A stretch of DNA of 64,000 nt from Pseudomonas fluorescens (GTDB lineage Bacteria; Pseudomonadota; Gammaproteobacteria; Pseudomonadales; Pseudomonadaceae), in contig NZ_JSAK01000010.1 of the NCBI RefSeq assembly GCF_000802965.1, positions 60,042 to 124,041 of the forward strand, given 5' to 3'. Of the stretch, positions 1-8,900 are shown piece by piece (the stretch's first letter is position 1; each line of letters begins with the position of its first letter). Below the pieces are notes generated by a model. It saw only the letters and a program-made list of their open reading frames with translations, did not search any database and had not been told where the DNA came from. The translations under genes were made by a program, and so were the position numbers.

Positions 1-750
1 TTCCTGTTGATAGGTCGCCCGGTTGCGCGCCTGATTTTCAAGGCTGAGTTTGAGCGTGGTCATTTGCGCACTGAGATCGAACATGCGCAGTTGATCGGGA
101 TCGAGGTAGACCTGTTTGTTCGCCGCACTGACGTCACCATCAGTGATCCGCAACTGCGAACGCACCGATTCGGCGGCACCTTGCAACGAAGCCAACTGAG
201 CTTTCGACGAAGCGACCACCGCGCCACTCACCGCCCCCTGGACGAACAACTCCAGATTACGTTCGACGGTTTCCTGGGCATCGATCAATCGCGCGCTGGC
301 GGCACTGTTCTCGGCTTTGAGGGCTTTTTGGGTGAAGAGCTGGCGGGTGTGAAATGCGGCCTGGTATTGCTGACTGGTTTTCTCCAGCTCCTGGTAATAA
401 CGCTGATCGTGCTCGGCCTGACTGGCTGAAGACGACAGCTGCTGCTCCAGAGTCAGGCGCCGGGTTTGCAGGGTGAGTAACGTTTCCTGGTTCGCCCGGG
501 GGTTTTCCACCACGGCGATTTTCTGGCCCTGACTGAACGTCACACCCGGCTTGACCGCCAGGGAACTCACCACGCCATCGATCGGAGTGGTCAACAGAAT
601 CACCGGCGCATTCAGAATCGCCCGGGTAGCAGAAGCCGACACCAGTGGCATGAGCAAGGTCGACAATAACAGCCAGATGATGAAACCAAGGACACCCAAA
701 CCCACCAGGCGGGGCAACAGCGACAATAACTTCGAGCGTTCTTCTGCCAT
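1..750 (-). CDS. HlyD-family membrane fusion protein (partial, runs off left edge)
   Basis: Reading the minus strand from the ATG at 750 gives 250 codons with no stop to the window edge, so only the N-terminal part is present. It opens with a short cytoplasmic stretch (MAEERSKLL), one membrane segment at about residues 12-35, then a biotinyl-lipoyl-like half-motif (TPIDGVVSSLAVKPGV) and a long helical region rich in Gln, Ala and Glu. This is the layout of periplasmic adaptors of ABC/type I or RND-like exporters and of HlyD-like proteins in polysaccharide systems. A GGGAGAG ribosome site lies upstream of the start. The partner exporter is outside the window, so the substrate cannot be named. 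Confidence 0.75.
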   Translation of the reverse strand, partial: MAEERSKLLSLLPRLVGLGVLGFIIWLLLSTLLMPLVSASATRAILNAPVILLTTPIDGVVSSLAVKPGVTFSQGQKIAVVENPRANQETLLTLQTRRLTLEQQLSSSASQAEHDQRYYQELEKTSQQYQAAFHTRQLFTQKALKAENSAASARLIDAQETVERNLELFVQGAVSGAVVASSKAQLASLQGAAESVRSQLRITDGDVSAANKQVYLDPDQLRMFDLSAQMTTLKLSLENQARNRATYQQE

Positions 751-1263
751 GTTTGACTCTCCCTAAAGACCAACCGCATATCAGCCAGGCAATAAGGAGC
801 CGTGACTGCGAAAACACTTTTGGCAGGGTGAGCAAAACGCAATTGATCTTTGCACGGCAATTAAGCCGACGCTGATTATGTGATTTTTATTGTGATGTGA
901 GCGGGAATGGGATTCCCGTCTTTTTGGAGAGTTGCTGTGTAGCACTACTTTTGTGTTGCCCGAGGCAGAGCGGGCGGTGTCATGGGCGACACTAGATTCA
1001 GTGCTTTGGGGTGTCAAGCATTCGAATGAAACAATTAAATGGCGTCAAATATGTAGCGGCTTGATGATTGGATCCACGTCATGTGTTCAAGCCGAATTGC
1101 TCTGCAACCTGTTATTTTTTCTGGAGGTTTATATTTTTAATTGAGAATTGAACTTTGTATCGAATTTTAGATAATTCTTAAATTACGACTAGAAAGATTA
1201 AATTGATATAAGTCACCCACAGTCGGGCTGGGGGGACGGGCTTCACTCATGCTTTGGCATCTT
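751..1263. other. Intergenic stretch, no supported gene
   Basis: About 510 bases, AT-rich from roughly 1040 to 1240, between the start of the HlyD-type gene and the end of the last putative immunity gene. It should hold the HlyD promoter and the 3' end of the toxin-immunity transcript. Short reading frames here lack a ribosome site or family resemblance. I see no terminator hairpin or RNA gene. Confidence 0.5.
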
Positions 1264-1716
1264 TCAAGGGCTCGCGCTATCCGTGCTGCATTGTTTCAAG
1301 CGATCCGAATCAGTAACGATGCCTTCGCTGAGATCAATATCGCCATTTGAATCAAGATAGATGTGCGTAGTGGACCATTTCGGGGATATATTGACGCAGT
1401 GCCGGAGATCCTTATCATTCCACCAAGAGATCTCCATGAAAAACTTCTCATCTGGAAACAAGAACCCATAATCCCGTGTACTGCTGCCTGGGGGAAGGCG
1501 CCCTTTGTAAATCCGGTGCTGTACATTCCAGATGAACCGCAGTTCATCCACGCCGTTCTTGGAGTAATGGACCGTTGCAGCAGGCAGCACAATAATTCGC
1601 CAGAGGACAATCATCAAAAACAGCAGCAGGGGAATTAATAGCGGTAGCAGCAGAATCCATAGCCACCGAATGTAACGTAAACTGGATTTACTTGCTGAGG
1701 TGGACACGGACTCCAC
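1264..1716 (-). CDS. Putative membrane-anchored immunity protein, copy 2
   Basis: This 150-residue protein is a clear paralogue of the neighbouring gene at 1796-2221. Shared blocks include ELRFIWNVQ/ELRYIWNVQ, RIYKG/RVYKG, FPDEKFFMEISWW/FPDDKFFMEISWW, CVNISPKW/CVNITPKW and the Asp-rich IYLDSNGDIDLSE/IYLDANGDIDLSE. One hydrophobic segment at about residues 15-47 anchors it, with the soluble part C-terminal. The start is GTG at the position aligning with the paralogue's ATG, just after a G-run. Its place behind a polymorphic toxin suggests an immunity role. That role is inferred from context; I do not recognise a named family. Confidence 0.6.
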   Translation of the reverse strand: MESVSTSASKSSLRYIRWLWILLLPLLIPLLLFLMIVLWRIIVLPAATVHYSKNGVDELRFIWNVQHRIYKGRLPPGSSTRDYGFLFPDEKFFMEISWWNDKDLRHCVNISPKWSTTHIYLDSNGDIDLSEGIVTDSDRLKQCSTDSASP

Positions 1717-1773
1717 CCCCCAATTTTATCGAGCAATTCCCAACACTTCATTCATGATGATCAACGCTATTGT
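1711..1773 (-). pseudogene. Remnant of a second toxin C-terminal tail
   Basis: Minus-strand translation here reads LIIMNEVLGIAR, stop, NWG. It aligns with the last residues of the intact toxin frame (AQIIMSEVLAVAPENWGD at about 2213-2265), including the G-run that overlaps the immunity start. The duplicated block therefore included the toxin 3' end as well as the immunity gene. Only about 20 codons remain, with an in-frame stop. Confidence 0.65.
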
Positions 1774-1795
1774 CAGAAGCCAATTTTGGCGCCTA

Positions 1796-2221
1796 TCAGG
1801 GGCGCGCGGTATCCGTGATACATTGTTTCAAGCGATTCAAATCAGTGCCGCTGGTTTCGCTGAGATCAATATCGCCATTGGCATCAAGATAGATATCCGT
1901 ATTAGGCCACTTCGGAGTTATGTTTACGCAATGGGCGCGAACATTTTTACTCCACCAGGAGATTTCCATAAAAAATTTATCATCCGGAAATAGATGGCCG
2001 TTATCGACTGTGCCTCCGCCGGGCTGCATTCCTCCTTTGTATACCCGATCCTGGACATTCCAAATATATCTGAGCTCCTCCTTTCCACTCTCAGGATAGT
2101 GGATAGTTACCGTAGGTAATGCAATATCCCAATGACTGATGGCCAGATACACAACTGGAATCCACAACCACTTTTTGAGAGATCTACCTCTTTTACGTAC
2201 AGGAGTGAACACGTACTCCAT
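1796..2221 (-). CDS. Putative membrane-anchored immunity protein, copy 1
   Basis: A 141-residue protein starting at MEYVFTPV; a TTG seven codons upstream also lies in frame but has no support. A basic N-terminus (VRKRGRSLKKW) precedes a hydrophobic segment at about residues 17-35, and a soluble domain follows (EELRYIWNVQDRVYKG, KFFMEISWW, CVNITPKW, DANGDIDLSE). Its start overlaps the last codons of the toxin gene, an arrangement typical of toxin-immunity pairs whose translation is coupled. With a basic N-terminus inside, the soluble domain would face the periplasm. The immunity role is inferred from position and from the duplicated copy beside it. Confidence 0.65.
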   Translation of the reverse strand: MEYVFTPVRKRGRSLKKWLWIPVVYLAISHWDIALPTVTIHYPESGKEELRYIWNVQDRVYKGGMQPGGGTVDNGHLFPDDKFFMEISWWSKNVRAHCVNITPKWPNTDIYLDANGDIDLSETSGTDLNRLKQCITDTARP

Positions 2222-3288
2222 CCCCCCAGTTTTCAGGTGCAACTGCCAGCACTTCGCTCATAATGATCTGAGCTGTTACCCCGCCGCTAGCGTATCGACT
2301 GGCGAGTTTCACACCGATACTTATTGCCACCCTATCAGCTATATCGTCAAATGCCCGCATCCCATCAAATAGATTCGCAGTTAAATGCGGACCTGGGTAC
2401 TTCTTACTGTCTTCAATCCACCGTTTTGTGTCCGAGCCAATTTGTTCAACTCCAGCACCATCCAACAATACGCTTTCTGAAAGCCCACCTGCTATACCGA
2501 CGTATCCATAATGGATGTTCGACCAAATATCGTAGTAATACTCGTATAGGCCCTGCTTGTGCCTGACGTCATCGTCGTACATCGCCCTCAGCTTCGGCTT
2601 GTGATCCCACTCCATATTTTGACCCACTTGCTTAGTCCAGATCGCCATCGCCTGAAGCTTTTGTGTCCATTCTATGCCATTGAAAATTCGGTGGTCCGGC
2701 CAGCCTGGCGTGCCAGGGTAACGACCGAAACTTCCTGGCTTCTGCGCTGCTGTCGTAGCTCAACAGCTCTTTCATTTTCAACACGGCCGGATGCTTGATG
2801 TTCCGATTCATCTCACCAGCGATGTAGCTGGCCAGCGCTTCCATTTGGTCTGGATGGTTACAGACTTTACTTGCACCAAGGTCGCCGAGTGGGGAAGCGA
2901 CTTTATCTGCCAGCTTCGGATCCACCACCTGGGGCCTGGTTGTAAAGCTGTTAGCAACCGGGGTCGCGGGTGAGCTTGCGACCCCGGTGGCCGGCTGCGC
3001 AGAGGCTTCATTGCTTTCATAGGTGGCCGTGAGCACCGCGGGGATCAGTCGGGCTCTACAGGGGCAATTGCTGTAACTGTCCAGCGTACCAGCCATGGCC
3101 TTTCCATGACTGATCATATGCGAAACGCCACCGACAATCCGATAGGTCTTCCCGTCTTTTCCACAGGTGACGCGATCACCATCGCGGGTGTGGGCAATGC
3201 CATACATCATGATCCGGGTGTCACCATCGAGAACCTTGCCACCACAGGTAGTTCGGTCATTCAAACCGATGAAATGTCCTTCTCTCAT
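2193..3288 (-). pseudogene. PAAR-domain toxin with type 44-like C-terminal domain, frameshifted
   Basis: The first frame (from ATG at 3288) begins MREGHFIGLNDRTTCGGKV and continues with PAAR features (DGDRVTCGKDGKTYRIVGG, SHGKAMAGTLDSYSNCPC) over about residues 1-80. A linker rich in Ala, Thr and Pro follows, then the start of the toxin domain (LASYIAGEMNRN). That frame ends at 2632 in an unrelated tail. The rest of the toxin (WTKQVGQNMEWDHKPKL, DIWSNIHYGYVG, LDGAGVEQIGSD) lies in another frame ending at 2193. Removing one base from the A4 run at 2683-2686 joins the two as PPNF-NGIEWTQKLQAMAIW. The C-terminal part resembles polymorphic toxin type 44 (Ntox44). PAAR proteins cap the type VI secretion spike and carry fused effectors. 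A sequencing error cannot be excluded. Confidence 0.7.
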
Positions 3289-3381
3289 TGAATTTCTTCT
3301 CCATGAAGTCCGGCCGAAGGTTTACGACCTTGGGTTGTGACCGTCAGCTGCCTGATCATTCAAGTAGGCAACTGCGTGGCT

Positions 3382-3873
3382 TCATCGCTCAGTCCGCGAT
3401 AGAGGCAGAAAATCTTCGGCGGTCGACACACCTTCACGCGCGATAAACAAGAAGCCGTCTTGCAGCGTATTGATGATCTCGTCGCCATTGCTGAGTACGC
3501 TGCCGACCAGCGCCACATCATTGTTGCCTTGCCCGGCGCCCGTGATGATCTGCGCCGTACTGCCATCGGCATACAGGACGTAGTCGCCTTTGCGCGCTGC
3601 GCGCACCGCCCGCCCATCTTCCAGTTTGAATTCCAGCGGCCCCGTCCCTTGCTGGATCACACCGCCGTTACGAGTGTGGCTACCCTCTGTGGCGCACCGG
3701 AAAATGGCGATAGCGGGATGGGTGTCGATGTAAGCCTGCTGCTCACAAACAACCGCCCGGGCCTGTTCACTGAATTGCGCAATTCGCTGTTCAGTGAAAT
3801 GAGGTTTGTCCAGACTGCGCAGATACTCTGGAGAAATATCGTTGGTATACGAGGGCTGCAAGAGTGCATTCAT
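3382..3873 (-). CDS. PAAR-like protein upstream of the toxin
   Basis: A 163-residue protein. The first 65 residues or so are helical and unrecognised. The remainder (ATEGSHTRNGGVIQQ, GRAVRAARKGDYVLYADGSTA, DVALVGSVLSNGDEIINT) has the rhythm of PAAR proteins: a Gly/Ser/Thr turn, GG, GD-V, then a repeated GS-L-NGD strand. It lies 93 bases ahead of the PAAR-toxin gene on the same strand, so the two may be cotranscribed. It could be a second spike tip or an adaptor for loading. The family call is from motif reading only. Confidence 0.5.
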   Translation of the reverse strand: MNALLQPSYTNDISPEYLRSLDKPHFTEQRIAQFSEQARAVVCEQQAYIDTHPAIAIFRCATEGSHTRNGGVIQQGTGPLEFKLEDGRAVRAARKGDYVLYADGSTAQIITGAGQGNNDVALVGSVLSNGDEIINTLQDGFLFIAREGVSTAEDFLPLSRTER

Positions 3874-4054
3874 TTCAAACTCCCTATTCCTGGAAGGTGT
3901 TCAGAAATGATGCAATGGACGCTGACAGCGTTGCGACTCCCACAGCGAGGTCAAAAAGACGATTAAGAAGTTTCGTCAAAAGAAACAATCCTTTTCCTAC
4001 AAGAGTGTTTCCAAGGTTGAGTTATTCGGGAAGAAAAGTCTGAAAGGCGCACAA

Positions 4055-4090
4055 ACAAAAACGCCCCGACCTAAGTCGGGGCGTTTTCAT
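4055..4090 (-). terminator. Rho-independent terminator of gap
   Basis: The arms ACGCCCCGAC and GTCGGGGCGT flank a 4-base loop, with A/T runs on both sides. On the minus strand the hairpin is followed by TTTTTGTTT, directly downstream of the gap stop codon. Confidence 0.9.
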
Positions 4091-4103
4091 GTGCAGCTAA
4101 GGC

Positions 4104-5552
4104 TTAGCGAGGGAATGCTGGCGGGTTTACACCGGCCATGTCTTCCATCACGCGAACCACCTGGCAGCTGTAACCGAATTCGTTGTCGTACCAGACGTAC
4201 AGAACAACGCGGTTATCCTGGGTGATGGTCGCCTCTGCGTCCACAACACCAGCATGGCGCGAGCCAACGAAGTCAGTGGAAACCACTTCCTGCGAATTGA
4301 CGTAGTCGATTTGCTTATGCAGATCGGAGTGCATGGCCATCTGGCGCAGGTACTCGTTGATCTCTTCGCGGGTGGTGGCCTTTTCCAGGTTCAGGTTCAG
4401 GATGGCCATCGACACGTTCGGCGTAGGAACGCGAATCGCGTTGCCGGTCAGCTTGCCCTTCAACACTGGCAGTGCCTTGGCGGCTGCGGTGGCGGCACCG
4501 GTTTCGGTGATGACCATGTTCAGCGGCGCGGCGCGGCCACGACGGCTGCCCTTGTGGAAGTTGTCGATCAGGTTCTGGTCGTTGGTGAACGAGTGAACGG
4601 TTTCAACGTGGCCGTTGACGATGCCGTACTTGTCATTCACCGCTTTCAGCACCGGCACGATGGCGTTGGTGGTGCAGGAAGCGGCCGAGATGATCTTGTC
4701 TTCCGGGGTGATGTCGCCATGGTTGATGCCGTGAACGATGTTCTTCAGCGCGCCTTTACCAGGTGCGGTGAGGATCACGCGGGCAGCGCCCGGGCAGGCC
4801 AGGTGCTGACCCAGACCGTCGGCGTCGCGCCATACACCGGTGTTGTCGACGATCAGAGCGTTTTCGATGCCGTACTGGGTGTAGTCGACTTCAGCCGGGC
4901 TCTTGGCGTAGATAACCTGGATCAGGTTGCCGTTGGCGGTGATGGTGTTGTTGGCTTCATCGATGGTGATGGTGCCGTCGAACGGACCATGCACCGAGTC
5001 ACGACGCAGCAGGCTGGCACGTTTGACCAGATCGTTCTCGGCGCCCTTGCGGACAACGATGGCGCGCAGACGCAGGCCGTCGCCACCACCGGTTTTCTCG
5101 ATCAGGATGCGCGCCAGCAGACGGCCGATACGACCGAAGCCGTACAGGACAACGTCGGTGCCTTTGCGGGCGGAAGCGTTCTGCTGGCCAACCACGTCGG
5201 CCATTTCATCACGGACGAACTGCTCGGCAGTACGGCCATTGGCTTCAGCCTTGAATTTGGAGGCCAGCTTGCCCAGGTCTACCGAAGCGGCGCCGAGCTT
5301 GAGCTCGCTCATCGCTTTGAGCAGCGGGAATGTTTCGTGGACGGACAGCTCGCTGTCGTCGGACTGACGGTGACGAGCAAAGCGGTGAGCTTTGAGAATC
5401 GCAATGACTGAACGATTGATCAGGCTGCGGCCATAGATCGAGCTCACCACGTTGTTATTGCGGTAGAGCTGACCGATAAGCGGAATCATCGCTTCTGCGA
5501 GTGCTTCACGGTCGATCCATTCACCAAGACACTGGTCGGGCTTCTGAGTCAC
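4104..5552 (-). CDS. gap: Glyceraldehyde-3-phosphate dehydrogenase, long Pseudomonas form
   Basis: Converts glyceraldehyde 3-phosphate and 1,3-bisphosphoglycerate with NAD(P). The Rossmann motif GFGRIGR is at residues 138-144 and the catalytic cysteine is Cys293 in SAASCTTNAIVPV. The C-terminal WYDNEFGYS is characteristic. A helical extension of about 130 residues precedes the Rossmann fold, as in the long Pseudomonas isoform and unlike the roughly 335-residue glycolytic enzyme. I chose the GTG at 5552 (482 residues) because GGAAGG sits 5 bases upstream; an ATG at 5567 adds five residues but has no ribosome site. The gene is divergent from mfd and followed by a strong terminator. Confidence 0.95.
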   Translation of the reverse strand: MTQKPDQCLGEWIDREALAEAMIPLIGQLYRNNNVVSSIYGRSLINRSVIAILKAHRFARHRQSDDSELSVHETFPLLKAMSELKLGAASVDLGKLASKFKAEANGRTAEQFVRDEMADVVGQQNASARKGTDVVLYGFGRIGRLLARILIEKTGGGDGLRLRAIVVRKGAENDLVKRASLLRRDSVHGPFDGTITIDEANNTITANGNLIQVIYAKSPAEVDYTQYGIENALIVDNTGVWRDADGLGQHLACPGAARVILTAPGKGALKNIVHGINHGDITPEDKIISAASCTTNAIVPVLKAVNDKYGIVNGHVETVHSFTNDQNLIDNFHKGSRRGRAAPLNMVITETGAATAAAKALPVLKGKLTGNAIRVPTPNVSMAILNLNLEKATTREEINEYLRQMAMHSDLHKQIDYVNSQEVVSTDFVGSRHAGVVDAEATITQDNRVVLYVWYDNEFGYSCQVVRVMEDMAGVNPPAFPR

Positions 5553-5929
5553 GGGAACCTTCCACATGTAGGGGCAGAAAAAAGGGGCTACATTATGCCG
5601 CCGAGTGACTCGTGTAGCAATGCGCGCTTGTCGCTCTTCCCGTAACAAAATCCCGATCAAAAAAATTACGCCTCGCTGAAGCCCAATAAAACCGCGGCCT
5701 CCAGCATCGTCAATTTTTTGGGGACAGCGCAACCTTGTCCGTAACCATCCGTAACACTGGTTGTTTTTGCCACTACATATTCGCCAGATTTCACTAAAAA
5801 ACGCCGCGATTTTGTCTTTACCACTACATTTCGCCTTACCCGCGTAATAGACACATCTGCAACTGACAGCCGGCACCCGAGGCCGCTACAATTACCGACT
5901 TTGTCGCAACGCTTGGAGCTCAACCTTCC
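5553..5929. promoter_or_regulatory. Divergent gap/mfd promoter region
   Basis: 377 bases with no convincing gene between two divergent starts. It is AT-richer than the flanks and must hold both promoters. I do not see a clear operator or RNA structure. Confidence 0.5.
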
Positions 5930-8900
5930 GTGCCCGTTCTGCGTCTACCGCTTCTCCCTGCCGCGGCAGGTAAACAGCACTGGGGCAACCTGCCCGGTGC
6001 CGCCCTGAGCCTGGCCATTGCCGAGGCCGCCAGCGCTGCCAAGCGCTTTACCCTGCTGCTGACCGCCGACAGCCAAAGCGCCGAACGGCTGGAACAGGAG
6101 CTGAGTTTCTTCGCCCCGGATTTGCCTGTACTGCATTTCCCCGACTGGGAAACCCTGCCCTACGACCTGTTCTCGCCGCACCAGGACATCATTTCCCAGC
6201 GTATCTCGGCACTTTATAGATTGCCGGAGCTGAGTCATGGCGTGCTGGTGGTGCCGATCACCACCGCCCTGCACCGTCTGGCGCCGACCAAGTTTTTGCT
6301 CGGCAGCAGCCTGGTGCTGGATGTCGGCCAGAAGCTCGACGTCGAGCAAATGCGCACCCGCCTCGAAGCCACCGGTTATCGCTACGTCGATACCGTATAT
6401 GAACATGGCGAATTCACCGTGCGCGGCTCGCTGATCGATCTGTTTCCGATGGGCAGCAAACTGCCATACCGGATCGACCTGTTCGACGACGAAATCGAAA
6501 CCCTGCGCACCTTTGACCCGGAAAACCAGCGCTCCATCGACAAGGTCGACTCGGTCAAGCTGCTGCCGGCCAAGGAATTCCCGCTGCAGAAAGAAGCGGT
6601 CACCCGTTTCAAGGCGCGGTTCCGCGAGCGGTTCGATGTCGACTTCCGTCGCTGCCCGATCTTTCAGGACTTGAGCAGCGGGATTACCCCGGCCGGTATC
6701 GAGTACTACTTGCCGCTGTTCTTCGAAGAAACCTCGACCCTGTTCGATTACCTGCCCCAGGACACGCAAGTGTTCTCGCTGCCAGGCATCGAACAGGCCG
6801 CCGAGAACTTCTGGAACGACGTGCGCAATCGCTATGAAGAGCGGCGTGTTGATCCGGCCCGTCCTTTATTGCCGCCCGCCGAACTGTTCCTGCCGGTAGA
6901 AGACTGCTTCGCGCGCCTGAAAAACTGGCCGCGGGTGGTGGCGAGCCAGCAGGACTTGGAAAGCGGCGCCGGCCGCGAACGCTTCCCCGCGCGCGAACTG
7001 CCGAACCTGGCCATCGAAGCCAAGGCCACCCAGCCATTGGCGGCACTGGCCGGTTTCCTCGACGAGTTCCCCGGTCGCGTGCTGTTCACCGCCGAGTCCG
7101 CGGGCCGACGCGAAGTGCTGCTGGAACTGCTGGAACGCTTGAAACTGCGACCGAAAACCGTCGACAGCTGGCCTGACTTTGTTGCCGGCAAAGAGCGCCT
7201 GGCGATCACCATCGCGCCACTGGATGAAGGTCTGGTGCTGGACGATCCGGCCCTGGCGCTGGTTGCCGAAAGTCCATTGTTCGGGCAGCGCGTGATGCAG
7301 CGCCGTCGCCGCGAAAAACGTGCCGACGCCAATAACGACGCGGTCATCAAGAACCTTACCGAGCTGCGCGAAGGCGCACCGGTGGTGCACATCGATCACG
7401 GCGTCGGTCGCTACCTCGGTCTCGCGACTTTGGAGATCGACAGCCAGACCGCCGAATTCCTCGCCCTGGAATACGCCGAGGGCGCCAAGCTCTACGTGCC
7501 GGTGGCCAACCTGCATTTGATCGCCCGCTACACCGGCAGCGACGATGCACTCGCCCCGCTGCACCGCCTCGGTTCCGAGACCTGGCAGAAAGCCAAGCGC
7601 AAAGCCGCCGAACAGGTGCGCGACGTCGCGGCCGAGTTGCTCGACATCTATGCCCGCCGCGCCGCCCGTGAAGGCTATGCCTTCGCCGACCCGAAAGCCG
7701 ATTACGCCACGTTCAGCGCCGGTTTTCCGTTCGAAGAAACCCCGGACCAGCAAACCACCATCGAAGCCGTGCGCGAAGACATGCTCGCGCCCAAGCCGAT
7801 GGATCGCCTGGTGTGCGGCGACGTCGGCTTCGGCAAGACCGAAGTGGCCATGCGCGCTGCATTCATTGCCGTGCACGGCGGCCGCCAGGTAGCGATTCTG
7901 GTGCCGACCACCCTGCTCGCCCAACAACACTACAACAGCTTCCGCGACCGCTTCGCCGACTGGCCGGTGACCGTGGAAGTGATGAGTCGCTTCAAGTCGA
8001 CCAAGGAAGTGAACGCTGCCGTCGCCGATCTCGCCGAAGGCAAGATCGACATCGTCATCGGTACGCACAAGCTGCTGCAGGACGACGTGAAGATCAAAAA
8101 CCTCGGCCTGGTGATCATCGACGAGGAACACCGTTTCGGTGTGCGTCAGAAAGAACAGCTCAAGGCCCTGCGCAGTGAAGTCGACATCCTGACCCTGACC
8201 GCCACGCCGATTCCGCGCACGCTGAACATGGCCGTGTCGGGCATGCGCGACCTGTCGATCATCGCCACGCCACCGGCCCGACGCCTGTCGGTGCGGACCT
8301 TCGTCATGGAGCAGAACAAGAGCACGGTCAAAGAGGCCTTGCTCCGTGAGCTGCTGCGTGGCGGCCAGGTTTATTACCTGCACAACGACGTGAAGACCAT
8401 CGAGAAATGCGCCGCCGACCTCGCCGAACTGGTGCCGGAAGCACGGATCGGCATCGGCCACGGGCAGATGCGCGAACGCGAACTCGAACAGGTGATGAGC
8501 GACTTCTACCACAAGCGCTTCAACGTGTTGATCGCCTCGACCATCATCGAGACCGGCATCGACGTGCCGAGCGCCAACACCATCATCATCGAGCGTGCCG
8601 ACAAATTCGGCCTGGCACAGCTGCACCAGTTGCGCGGCCGCGTTGGACGCAGCCACCACCAGGCGTACGCCTACCTGCTGACGCCACCGCGCCAGCAAAT
8701 CACTGCGGACGCGGAAAAACGCCTGGAAGCGATTGCCAACACCCAGGACCTTGGCGCGGGCTTCGTGCTTGCCACCAACGACCTGGAAATCCGTGGTGCC
8801 GGCGAACTGCTCGGTGATGGTCAGAGCGGGCAGATCCAGGCCGTTGGATTCACTCTGTACATGGAAATGCTCGAGCGCGCGGTGAAGTCTATCCGCAAGG

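Noticed and set aside
932..1144. 70-codon reading frame on the plus strand in the left intergenic region
   Set aside because: No ribosome site, atypical composition and no recognisable domain.
2632..3288. Programmed frameshift in the PAAR toxin
   Set aside because: No slippery heptamer or downstream structure is evident; a simple indel explains it better.
4254..5411. Long plus-strand reading frame opposite gap
   Set aside because: Shadow frame caused by high GC at third codon positions; the opposite strand encodes a full, motif-complete dehydrogenase.
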